Below the pieces are notes generated by a model that made no database searches, had not been told where the DNA came from, and saw only the letters and a list, made by a program, of their open reading frames with translations. Source: Siphonodentalium dalli (Eukaryota; Mollusca; Scaphopoda; Gadilida; Siphonodentaliidae). Taken from it: a stretch of 64,000 bases of DNA. Both the position numbers and the translations under genes were made by a program. Below are positions 12,404 to 24,506 of the stretch, piece after piece (the first letter of the stretch is position 1; each line of letters opens with the position of its first letter). The stretch lies in contig CP136069.1 of assembly GCA_032622095.1 (NCBI GenBank), positions 164,726,394-164,790,393 of the forward strand, in the 5' to 3' direction.

Positions 12404-12757
12404 GGTTACACTGGTGTAAATGTTTTCCATAGGCCTCAGTGCTAACGTTTTAGCGTATCCTGTTGGTAATATAAATTTTGGGTCTAAAATGTTCATGTTA
12501 TGGTTCATTTGCATTATCATGTGACTATTACCACCTTGAACATTTTTGAAAATACCTTGAAAAATTTACATTTTTTATGAAAAATCATTATATTTTTTTG
12601 GCTGATGTAAGTGAAAGAAGACATCAGCAGCAAGAATAGCCACACCCTGCATGAGAGATTCATTGGACTGCAAGACCAGGCTGTGAAAAATGCATTAAAA
12701 TACTTTAAAGTGACTCAAAGGATTCAAAAATGTCAAAAAGCTCAGTTTTTCCCTTTA
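12404..12757 (+). repeat. Truncated A copy fused to a partial S copy
   Basis: 12404 to about 12491 is the first 88 bp of A. It then jumps to the last 266 bp of S (starting ttcatgttatggttc). The result is a local duplication of the S-A junction just upstream of A5. Confidence 0.8.
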
Positions 12758-13188
12758 GGTTACACTGGTGTAAATGTTTTCCATAGGCCTCAGTGCTAAC
12801 GTTTTAGCGTATCCTGTTGGTAATATAAATTTTGGGTCTAAAATTTTCTATTAAATATGAAAATTTGACATTTAGGGAAACTTTGTACACAAAAAAATCA
12901 TGTCCGTCTAGCAGGGAAATCGCCTTTAAATCTTGTGTTTTCGTAACTAGTGTCAGAACCCCATACAAAATTACCAACAAATTCAAACTTCACTACAAAG
13001 GGTTAATTACTGTGCCAATGGCTATTTTACCTATGGGAAATCATAGGGAAGATGTGTGATGATTTTTTATGCAAAAATCACACAAGGCTATTGCACCACC
13101 AGTGTCTATTTTATTCTCTCCAATATATTCCTCCCGCATCTGCTAGATGTTACTCCGAACCCTATTTACACCAGTGGACTGTGGAACC
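12758..13188 (+). mobile_element. MITE family A, copy A5
   Basis: Starts GGTTACACTGGTGTAAAT. The right end has a small insertion (ccagtggactgtggaacc). Equivalent to A2, next to D2. A short internal deletion lies near 12970. Confidence 0.8.
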
Positions 13189-15067
13189 TCTTACCGAGTC
13201 ATCAATGGAGGTAAACCCTGCGTGGAGTTTGCTACATTTCATTGCACTGCATGCAGTTAAAGGTACTCAATCCGATAAAACTCCTCTCAATTACTATTTC
13301 AATGGCTTCGGGGTGAAAAATATTTGATTCGAGTCGAGGAAGTCACCCATCAAAGCTCAGATTTGTTAGATATCCATTTTAGAAATCTATTATTTTTCAT
13401 TATCGGGAATACTTTCTGGCCCAGAACTCAGTCAAAATTGCGTTATTATTACCACTTGATTTTAGAGTTATCCATCCAGTCTGTTTGAATAGTGTTTTGG
13501 TGTACACATCTCGCGCAGGTTACGAAACTGACGGCAATTATTAGTACTCATCTCGAGAAGCTAACAAATTTCAAAAATCAATATCTACTAACTCTGAGCT
13601 TTGTTTGATGGGTTCCTCGACTCGAATCAAATATTTTTTACCCCCAAAGCCAAAGAAATAGTAATATAGGACCCTCTGATCGGATTGTTGTTGTTGGAAT
13701 CTGTTGAGATGGGGACCCTCTGTTCGGATTGAGTACCTTTAAGGCATTCATAATCCAGTATCACGGCTGAATGTCTATTCAAATGCAACCTGACAGCGAT
13801 CAATTCAGAGCACAATAATGTTCACAGTAAGTTACTCGATCAATCCGCCCCAAATACGCGATGCATGGGTAGCAAAGACGGGGGGTCTATATAACGCCAT
13901 GGCGCTATTGATATGTCGCAGAGGTGACAAATTATTCCAAACAGACAGAAATATAGTATGGTGCTGCCTGCCTGCTGTCATATTCACTAGTTGTCTACTG
14001 AAAGTGACGGGGAGAGCGATAAATTCAACCCAGATACTGGTCAAATATCGACAGAACCACAGGTACCTGGAACAAATTGATCCCATGCACTACCAAACGA
14101 ACATCAGAGAGACTCTCTTATGTACTTTGGGGAGTATGGTAATTTTGTTGATATAAACAGTATTTATTCCATATAATTCCAAAATGTGTTGTACAACATA
14201 TGATGTATGGATATTGGTTGTATTGAGGGGATCCGATATCAAGCACAACGTTTATTGGTGTCGTTTCCGGTCACGTGTGAATAAGCACACACTGCGAGAA
14301 TGCGTACATACAATTAGATGTTCATGATAAGTTTAGAAATTGTTGTAATATCATAAATTACAGCAAAAACCAATTTCTATTTCCCACAAGATATATCAAA
14401 ATGAGATATTTTTTCATATGAAGTAATAGAAAGAAATTGATTGAAAATAGATTTAGTACAGCGGGAACGAAGTATATATCGGTATAGAGAAGAGGTGACT
14501 TATCAAATGTTTGGATGAGTCTGATATGCAACAGTCTGATAGGTATAGGAAGGACAGATGGGGCGTGTAAGTGATAAGCTATTGCTTTGAAATTATACAC
14601 CTCTATCATTTGGATTTGTATGAATATTTATTAATATCAACACTAATATTTCTATTTCCCACGCGATTTTCGACAATATGTCGCAATATGTACATGTTAG
14701 ATGATAGATGATATGCATACGTGTCGTTCAAGTGGAAGCCCTTGGTTTTGCGGTCGTAGTATTATTTTAGTATTTTTGTTCGAATAATGTATTTCTGAAC
14801 TTCTCGGAAAATCGTTATGTTATCTTCCTGCGATAGTTCATTCAAACCATGTAGCAGTATATATACATGCCGATGTTACATGTATCAGATACTTCATTCA
14901 TCAATAAGACTCGCTGTGCACTGTATACTTGACATTCAATTAGATACTGTTCTGTGCGTTCTCTACTTCACCGTGCACAGGTACACATGGGCCGTTCAGA
15001 AACGAAGTTAAACTATTTGTGGTACTTCAGATTGCAACAGTTTAATCTGAAGCACGCGCATGCATAA
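13189..15067. repeat. Segmental duplication block D2
   Basis: Paralogue of D1 (8739-11095). The equivalent of 9876-10389 is missing: atcataaat is joined through tac to agcaaaaaccaatttc near 14355-14365. A 112-codon frame at 13818-14156 is broken in D1 and has no recognisable domain. Confidence 0.9.
13261..13738. mobile_element. TTAA-flanked foldback MITE, copy 2 (478 bp)
   Basis: Same element as 8811-9288, duplicated as part of the block rather than transposed, since the surrounding DNA is also duplicated. TTAA flanks at 13257-13260 and 13739-13742. Confidence 0.8.
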
Positions 15068-15507
15068 GGTTTCACTTGTGTAAATGTTTTCCATAGGCCT
15101 CAGTGCTAACGTTTTAGCGTATACTGTTGGCAATATCAATTTTGGTTCCAAAATTTTCTTTAAATCTGAAAAATTGACATTTGGGGAAACTTTTTAGGCA
15201 AAAAAATCGTGTCCGTCTAGCAGGGAATTAGCCTTTAAATCTTGTGTTTTCGTAACTAGTGTCAGAACAGCATAAAAAAATACTGTCATATTTTAGACAC
15301 ACCAAAAAATTCAAACTTAACTACAAAGGGTTAATTCCTGTGCCAATGGCTATTTTACCTATGTGAAAACAAAGGGAAGAGGTGTGATGATTTATATTTT
15401 ATGCAAAAAGCACACAAGGCTATTGACCAATCAGGGCCCAGTGTCTATTTTATTCTCTCCCACATCTGCTAGATGTTACTCGGAACCATATTTACACCAA
15501 TGTAACT
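15068..15507 (+). mobile_element. MITE family A, copy A6
   Basis: Begins GGTTTCACTTGTGTAAAT and ends ACACCAATGTAACT. Equivalent to A3, following D2. Confidence 0.8.
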
Positions 15508-15775
15508 TAAAGCGATAGCCCGCTTTTTTGCGGAACAATTGTAACTCCCTACATTTCTTCAGAATTACCCACCAATGGAAAAAAATGTGTTCAAAAACAA
15601 TATCACTGTGGTTCTTTATTTATCACACATAATTAAACCTCACCCCTTTTAACACATTATTCATAAAAAGCACAATTTTCCACCACAAGTCATATTCAGG
15701 CCCCATTCTCGCCCAGTTTTGGGGATCTGGTGTTGCAAACTTGGATCAACTATGGATTGATCCATGAGAGAACTC
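15508..15775 (+). repeat. Partial spacer S ending at an inversion point
   Basis: Continues as S in the forward orientation to gatccatgagagaact, then at about 15775 switches to the same sequence in reverse. The switch gives a local inverted junction (catgagagaact near 15763 and agttctctcatgg near 15807). Confidence 0.75.
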
Positions 15776-18700
15776 AATCTGGACTCAATGACCTCACATC
15801 ACCAGAAGTTCTCTCATGGAAAGAATATTGAACAGTCTTCCATAGCTGATCCATGTATGCAACACCAGACCCCTAAAACTGAGTGAAAATGGGGCCTGAA
15901 CATGACTGGTGGTGGAAAATTGTGCTTTTTTGATGAATAATTTGTTAAAGGGGGTGGGGTTAAATTGTGTGCGAATTCCCTGCTAGACAGACATGATTTT
16001 TTTGTGTAAAAAGTTTCCCAAAATGTCAATTTTTCAGATTTAAAGAAAATTTTGGACCCAACATTTATATTGCCAACACTATACGCTAAAACGTTAGCAC
16101 TGAGGCCTATGGAAAACATTTACACCAGTGTAACCTAAAGGGAAAAAGTAGCTTTTTATCATTTTTGATTCCTGGGAGTCACTTTAAAGCATTTTAATGC
16201 ATTTTACAGAGCCTGGTCTTTCAGTCCAATGAATATCTCATGCTTGATGTGGCTATTCTTGCTGCTGATGCTTTCTTTCACTTACATCAGCCAAAAAAAT
16301 AGTAAGATTTTTCATAAAAAATGCCAATTTTTCAAGGTATTTTCAAAAAATTTCAAGGTGGTAATAGTCACATGATGATGCAAATGACCCATAACATGGG
16401 CATGTCAACGACACATATATCAATTGTTATAAGAACCTAATTTAACAAGTATTTTGGATTTTATAGCCAGTGATATACAGATATATATCATAAAAGTGTG
16501 TCATTTCCACTGGTGGGTATGGTCATTTGAAGGTTAATAGCACTAAAACTTGGACACATTTAAGAAAATGCTTCAGCAATTCAAAGAGAGCATATCTTTA
16601 TTCAACTAATTCAATATACACCCACATCCAGTTATCTTGGATCACCCTTGCAGACCTGAAAATGTCATATTTTATTCTTCAATGTGCTGATAAAGTCATG
16701 CGCTTGATGCTCAGCTGATCAGATCTGGACTCAATGACCTCACATCACGAGAAGTTCTCTCATGGAAAGAATATTGAACAGTCTTCCATAGCTGATCCAT
16801 GTATGCAACACCAGACCCCTAAAACTGAGTGAAAATGGGGCCTGAACATGACTGGTGGTGGAAAATTGTGCTTTTTTGATGAATAATTTGTTAAAGGGGG
16901 TGGGGTTAAATTGTGTGTGATAAATAAAGAACCACAGAAGTGATATTGTTTTTGAACACATTTTTTCCATTGATGGGTAATTCTGAAGAAATGTAGGGAG
17001 TTACAATTATTCCGCGAAAAAGCGGGCTATCGCTTTAGGTTACACTGGTGTAAATAAGGTTCCGAGTGACATCTAGCGGATGCGGGAGGAATATATAGGA
17101 GAGAATAAAATAGACACTGGGCCCTGATTGGTCAATAGCCTTGTGTGATTTTCACATAAAAAAATCATCACACCTCTTCCCTATGATTTCCCATAGGTAA
17201 AATAACCATTGGCACAGGAATTAACCCTTTGTAGTGAAGTTTGAATTTTTTGGTGTGGTCTAAAATATGACTGTATTTTTTTATGCGGTTCTGACACTAG
17301 TTACGAAAACATAAGATTTAAAGGCGAATTCCCTGCTAGACAGACATGATTTTTTTGTGTAAAAAGTTTCCCAAAATGTCAATTTTTCAGATTTAAAGAA
17401 AATTTTGGACCCAACATTTATATTGCCAACACTATACGCTAAAACGTTAGCACTGAGGCCTATGGAAAACATTTACACCAGTGTAACCTAAAGGGAAAAA
17501 GTAGCTTTTTATCATTTTTGATTCCTGGGAGTCACTTTAAAGCATTTTAATGCATTTTACAGAGCCTGGTCTTTCAGTCCAATGAATATCTCATGCTTGA
17601 TGTGGCTATTCTTGCTGCTGATGCTTTCTTTCACTTACATCAGCCAAAAAAATAGTAAGATTTTTCATAAAAAATGCCAATTTTTCAAGGTATTTTCAAA
17701 AAATTTCAAGGTGGTAATAGTCACATGATGATGCAAATGACCCATAACATGGGCATGTCAACGACACATATATCAATTGTTATAAGAACCTAATTTAACA
17801 AGTTTTTTGGATTTTATAGCCAGTGATATACAGATTTATATCATAAAAGTGTGTCATTTCCACTGGTGGGTATGGTCATTTGAAGGTTAATAGCACTAAA
17901 ACTTGGACACATTTAAGAAAATACTTCAGCAATTCAAAGAGAGCATATCTTTATTCAACTAATTCAATATACACCCACATCCAGTTATCTTGGATCACCC
18001 TTGCAGACCTGAAAATGTCATATTTTATTCTTCAATGTGCTGATAAAGTCATGCGCTTGATGCTCAGCTGATCAGATCTGGACTCAATGACCTCACATCA
18101 CCAGAAGTTCTCTCATGGAAAGAATATTGAACAGTCTTCCATAGCTGATCCATGTATGCAACACCAGACCCATAAAACTGAGTGAAAATGGGGCCTGAAC
18201 ATGACTGGTGGTGGAAAATTGTGCTTTTTTGATGAATAATTTGTTAAAGGGGGTGGGGTTAAATTGTGTGTGATAAATAAAGAACCACAGAAGTGATATT
18301 GTTTTTGAACACATTTTTTCCATTGATGGGTAATTCTGAAGAAATGTAGGGAGTTACAATTATTCCGCGAAAAAGCGGGCTATCGCTTTAGGTTACACTG
18401 GTGTAAATAAGGTTCCGAGTGACATCTAGCGGATGCGGGAGGAATATATAGGAGAGAATAAAATAGACACTGGGCCCTGATTGGTCAATAGCCTTGTGTG
18501 ATTTTCACATAAAAAAATCATCACACCTCTTCCCTATGATTTCCCATAGGTAAAATAACCATTGGCACAGGAATTAACCCTTTGTAGTGAAGTTTGAATT
18601 TTTTGGTGTGGTCTAAAATATGACTGTATTTTTTTATGCGGTTCTGACACTAGTTACGAAAACATAAGATTTAAATGCGAATTCCCTGCTAGACAGACAT

Positions 18701-21529
18701 GATTTTTTTGTGTAAAAAGTTTCCCAAAATGTCAATTTTTCAGATTTAAAGAAAATTTTGGACCCAACATTTATATTGCCAACACTATACGCTAAAACGT
18801 TAGCACTGAGGCCTATGGAAAACATTTACACCAGTGTAACCTAAAGGGAAAAAGTAGCTTTTTATCATTTTTGATTCCTGGGAGTCACTTTAAAGCATTT
18901 TAATGCATTTTACAGAGCCTGGTCTTTCAGTCCAATGAATATCTCATGCTTGATGTGGCTATTCTTGCTGCTGATGCTTTCTTTCACTTACATCAGCCAA
19001 AAAAATAGTAAGATTTTTCATAAAAAATGCCAATTTTTCAAGGTATTTTCAAAAAATTTCAAGGTGGTAATAGTCACATGATGATGCAAATGACCCATAA
19101 CATGGGCATGTCAACGACACATATATCAATTGTTATAAGAACCTAATTTAACAAGTATTTTGGATTTTATAGCCAGTGATATACAGATATATATCATAAA
19201 AGTGTGTCATTTCCACTGGTGGGTATGGTCATTTGAAGGTTAATAGCACTAAAACTTGGACACATTTAAGAAAATGCTTCAGCAATTCAAAGAGAGCATA
19301 TCTTTATTCAACTAATTCAATATACACCCACATCCAGTTATCTTGGATCACCCTTGCAGACCTGAAAATGTCATATTTTATTCTTCAATGTGCTGATAAA
19401 GTCATGCGCTTGATGCTCAGCTGATCAGATCTGGACTCAATGACCTCACATCACCAGAAGTTCTCTCATGGAAAGAATATTGAACAGTCTTCCATAGCTG
19501 ATCCATTTATGCAACACCAGACCCCTAAAACTGAGTGAAAATGGGGCCTGAACATGACTGGTGGTGGAAAATTGTGCTTTTTTGATGAATAATTTGTTAA
19601 AGGGGGTGGGGTTAAATTGTGTGTGATAAATAAAGAACCACAGAAGTGATATTGTTTTTGAACACATTTTTTCCATTGATGGGTAATTCTGAAGAAATGT
19701 AGGGAGTTACAATTATTCCGCTTTAGGTTACACTGGTGTAAATAAGGTTCCGAGTGACATCTAGCGGATGCGGGAGGAATATATAGGAGAGAATAAAATA
19801 GACACTGGGCCCTGATTGGTCAATAGCCTTGTGTGATTTTCACATAAAAAAATCATCACACCTCTTCCCTATGATTTCCCATAGGTAAAATAACCATTGG
19901 CACAGGAATTAACCCTTTGTAGTGAAGTTTGAATTTTTTGGTGTGGTCTAAAATATGACTGTATTTTTTTATGCGGTTCTGACACTAGTTACGAAAACAT
20001 AAGATTTAAAGGCGAATTCCCTGCTAGACAGACATGATTTTTTTGTGTAAAAAGTTTCCCAAAATGTCAATTTTTCAGATTTAAAGAAAATTTTGGACCC
20101 AACATTTATATTGCCAACACTATACGCTAAAACGTTAGCACTGAGGCCTATGGAAAACATTTACACCAGTGTAACCTAAAGGGAAAAAGTAGCTTTTTAT
20201 CATTTTTGATTCCTGGGAGTCACTTTAAAGCATTTTAATGCATTTTACAGAGCCTGGTCTTTCAGTCCAATGAATATCTCATGCTTGATGTGGCTATTCT
20301 TGCTGCTGATGCTTTCTTTCACTTACATCAGCCAAAAAAATAGTAAGATTTTTCATAAAAAATGCCAATTTTTCAAGGTATTTTCAAAAAATTTCAAGGT
20401 GGTAATAGTCACATGATGATGCAAATGACCCATAACATGGGCATGTCAACGACACATATATCAATTGTTATAAGAACCTAATTTAACAAGTATTTTGGAT
20501 TTTATAGCCAGTGATATACAGATATATATCATAAAAGTGTGTCATTTCCACTGGTGGGTATGGTCATTTGAAGGTTAATAGCACTAAAACTTGGACACAT
20601 TTAAGAAAATGCTTCGGCAATTCAAAGAGAGCATATCTTTATTCAACTAATTCAATATACACCCACATCCAGTTATCTTGGATCACCCTTGCAGACCTGA
20701 AAATGTCATATTTTATTCTTCAATGTGCTGATAAAGTCATGCGCTTGATGCTCAGCTGATCAGATCTGGACTCAATGACCTCACATCACCAGAAGTTCTC
20801 TCATGGAAAGAATATTGAACAGTCTTCCATAGCTGATCCATGTATGCAACACCAGACCCCTAAAACTGAGTGAAAATGGGGCCTGAACATGACTGGTGGT
20901 GGAAAATTGTGCTTTTTTGATGAATAATTTGTTAAAGGGGGTGGGGTTAAATTGTGTGTGATAAATAAAGAACCACAGAAGTGATATTGTTTTTGAACAC
21001 ATTTTTTCCATTGATGGGTAATTCTGAAGAAATGTAGGGAGTTACAATTATTCCGCGAAAAAGCGGGCTATCGCTTTAGGTTACACTGGTGTAAATAAGG
21101 TTCCGAGTGACATCTAGCGGATGCGGGAGGAATATATAGGAGAGAATAAAATAGACACTGGGCCCTGATTGGTCAATAGCCTTGTGTGATTTTCACATAA
21201 AAAAATCATCACACCTCTTCCCTATGATTTCCCATAGGTAAAATAACCATTGGCACAGGAATTAACCCTTTGTAGTGAAGTTTGAATTTTTTGGTGTGGT
21301 CTAAAATATGACTGTATTTTTTTATGCGGTTCTGACACTAGTTACGAAAACATAAGATTTAAAGGCGAATTCCCTGCTAGACAGACATGATTTTTTTGTG
21401 TAAAAAGTTTCCCAAAATGTCAATTTTTCAGATTTAAAGAAAATTTTGGACCCAACATTTATATTGCCAACACTATACGCTAAAACGTTAGCACTGAGGC
21501 CTATGGAAAACATTTACACCAGTGTAACC
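15776..21529 (-). repeat. Head-to-tail array of the 1353-bp A-S unit
   Basis: After a first deletion-bearing unit (15776-16135), four A copies lie at 17038-17488, 18391-18841, 19726-20176 and 21079-21529. They are separated by S copies of about 902 bp, giving periods of 1353, 1335 and 1353 bp. The 1335-bp period is explained by loss of 18 bp in the S copy next to 19720. Copies differ by only a few substitutions, so expansion or homogenisation is recent. The array is inverted relative to the flanking A and S copies. Confidence 0.95.
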
Positions 21530-21988
21530 TTATGGTGATGTGAGGTCATTGATTCCAGATCTGATCAGCTGAGCATCAAGCACATGACTTCATCAGCACA
21601 CGGAAGACTAAAATATGACATTTTCAGGTCTGCAAGGGTGATCCAAGATAACTGGATGTGGGTGTATATTGAATTAGTTGAACAAATATATGCTCTCTTT
21701 GAACTGGTGGAGCATTTTCTTAAATGTGTCCAAGCTTTAGTGCTATTAACCTTCAAATGGCCATACCCACCAGTGTAAATGACACACTTTTATGATATAT
21801 ATCTATATATCACTGGCTATAAAATCCAAAATACGTGTTAGATTAGCATCTTATAACAATTGGTATATGTGTCATTGACATGCTCATGTTATGGGTCATT
21901 TGCATTATCATGTGACTATTACCGCTTTGAAATTTTTTGAAAATACCTTGAAAAATTGGCATTTTTAATAAAAAATCATACTATCATA
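21530..21988 (+). repeat. Partial spacer S in forward orientation
   Basis: Resumes as S (tatggtgatgtgaggtcatt) directly after the last A copy of the inverted array, then stops at about 21988 where the 114-bp satellite begins. Confidence 0.8.
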
Positions 21989-23170
21989 CATCCGCTAGAT
22001 GTCACTCCGAACCCTATTCTCACCAGTGTTACCTAAAGCGATAGCCGGATTTTTCGCGAAATAATTGTCACTCCCTACATTTCTTCAGAATAACCCATCC
22101 CGCATCCGCTAGATGTCACTCCGATCCCTATTTACACCAGTGTAACCTTAAGCGATAGCCCGCTTTTTCGCGGAATAATTGTCACTCCCTACATTTCTTC
22201 AGAATAACCCATCCCGCATCTGCTGGATGTCACTCCGAACCCTATTTACACCAGTGTAACCTAAAGCGATAGCCCGCTTTTTCGCGGAATAATTGTCACT
22301 CCCTACATTTCTTCAGAATAACCCATCCCGCATCTGCTGGATGTCACTCCGAACCCTATTTACACCAGTGTAACCTAAAGCGATAGCCCGCTTTTTCGCG
22401 GAATAATTGTCACTCCCTACATTTCTTAAGAATTACCAATCCCGCATCCGCCAGATGTCACTCCGAACCCTATTTACACCAGTGTAACCTAAAGGGATAG
22501 CCCGCTTTTTCGCGGAATAATTGTAACTTCCTACATTTCTTCAGAATAACCAATCCCCCATCCGCTAGATGTCACTCCGAACCCTATTTACACCAGTCTA
22601 ACCTAAAGCGATAGCCGCTTTTTTGCGGAATAATTGTAACTCCCTACATTTCTTCAGAATAACCCATCCCGCATCCGCTAGATGTCACTCCGAACCCTAT
22701 TTACACCAGTGTAACCTAAAGCGATAGCCCGCTTTTTCGCGGAATAATTGTCACTCCCTACATTTCTTAAGAATTACCCATCCCGCATCCGCCAGATGTC
22801 ACTCCGAACCCTATTTACACCAGTGTAACCTAAAGGGATAGCCCGCTTTTTCGCGGAATAATTGTAACTTCCTACATTTCTTCAGAATAACCAATCCCCC
22901 ATCCGCTAGATGTCACTCCGAACCCTATTTACACCAGTCTAACCTAAAGCGATAGCCGCTTTTTTGCGGAATAATTGTAACTCCCTACATTTCTTCAGAA
23001 TAACCCATCCCGCATCCGCTAGATGTCACTCCGAACCCTATTTACACCAGTGTAACCTAAAGCGATAGCACGCTTTTTCGCTGAATAATTGTAACTCCCT
23101 ACATTTCTTCAGAATAACCCATCCCGCATCCGCTAGATGTCACTCCAAACCTATTTACACCATTGTAACC
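21989..23170 (+). repeat. 114-bp satellite derived from the A/S junction
   Basis: About ten copies of a 114-bp unit made of the last roughly 50 bp of MITE A (catccgctagatgtcactcc through tttacaccagtgtaacc) plus the first roughly 60 bp of S (taaagcgatagcccgctttt). A three-unit block starting at 22441 is repeated at 22782 (period about 341 bp) with shared variants, so the array also grew by multi-unit steps. Confidence 0.95.
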
Positions 23171-24265
23171 ATAATTTGAGCTTCACGCGTGTTAAGATGG
23201 TATAACCATTTAAGGGTCATCTTTCGTTCGGGTTCCAGAGAATTTGATAAAGTCGCCAAGGAGTCCATACTTAACTTGTTTGTGTCTAGGTTGTTCCACA
23301 AAATTGTTGTTGATGTGAGTAACGATTTTTTGTAATAGTCCAAAAAATCCAGACCAGGGACCCTAAGCTGGGTAAACTGTTCTAGTTACACGTCGTGATA
23401 TCTGTCTGTGGGTGGGAGGAACTAGGTTTCTGAGATAGACAGGCAATTGACCTCTTACCATTTTATAAAATAACCTTAGTTTTTGTGTTTTTTCGCCGAT
23501 ATTTAAGGGTTTCCCAAATAGTTTCTTTAAGATGAGATAAATTACTGACAGACCTAGTCGCGCCTGTCATAATGCGTCCTGCCTCGTATTGTATATCTTC
23601 GATGTTGTCAGATTATTGCTGGCTACAACCATCACAGACAACACAAGCATATTCAAGGTTTGACCTTATCATTGTAAAATAACATTTTTCGAGAGCCGCT
23701 CTGTCGAGATAGAATCGATAAGAATGAAATGCGTTTCCGTGCGGTTTTCATAACTTGTTCGATATGGGGTCCCCAACTATCTGTTTTACTCAAAATAACT
23801 CCAAGTTGTTTATGCGTGGGTACTTCTTCAATAGGCTGTTGGATCATGAACATGGCTGTGTGAATAGGTTCCATACGTTTCCGAGTGCATGTCAATGATT
23901 CTGTTTTTAGAACATTATTTAAACTTGACAAGCCATTTGGAGGACCACGATTCTAGTCTATTGATATCACGCTGTAAAATAGTCGCTGCTATGTTTTGGT
24001 CGTCGATGACAATTGTGAGTACAGTGTCGTCGCCGAAAAGCCGAATACTACATGCCATATTTTCGACTATGTCATTGATAAAGACAATAAAGGGTACATG
24101 GCCCAGGACGCATCCTTGTGGCACTTCTGCGGTTATCTTTCCCACGCAGATTGGCCAGAGGTTAAAACGACACGTTGCTGGTGGAGTAAGTTATCGCGGT
24201 ATCCTATAGCATGTTTTTGTTCCAGGTATCTGTGGATAGAACCGCACCAACAACGCGCTTTCTCT
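23171..24265 (-). pseudogene. LINE reverse transcriptase, 5'-truncated and frameshifted
   Basis: Reading leftward from about 24260, frames give YLEQKHAIGYRDNLLHQQRV, then QSAWER, a frameshift at about 24134, EVPQGCVLGH (24095-24125), FIVFINDIVE, LFGDDTVL (variant of the F/Y-A-DD catalytic motif) and SWSSKWLVKF. A second frame (23653-23931) continues KTESLTCTRK, HKQLGVILSK and ARKRISFLSI, the palm and thumb region of Jockey/CR1-like LINEs. Further remnants run to about 23180, including LKYRREKTQKLRLFYKMV near 23500. Several frameshifts and stops make it inactive. No poly-A tail is visible, and its 3' end abuts the 114-bp satellite. Confidence 0.85.
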
Positions 24266-24350
24266 ATGGTATGAGGTGATATGGCGAACATGTGCTTCGG
24301 TGGGTGACTTTAAAAACGCCATTGTAATGTGTTAAATTTCGATCGGTCGC

Positions 24351-24462
24351 AACAAAATCCGAATGACCCTAACAAAATCCGAATGACCCTAACAAAATCA
24401 GAATGACCCTAACAAAATCCAAATGACCCTAACAAAATCAGAATGACCCTAACAAAATCCGA
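24351..24462 (+). repeat. 20-bp minisatellite
   Basis: About five and a half copies of aacaaaatccgaatgaccct with a few substitutions, lying between the LINE remnant and the Helitron. Confidence 0.95.
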
Positions 24463-24506
24463 CAGTATCGCCCCAGAAGTTCGAACGATATGGGTTATAT
24501 AGATAA

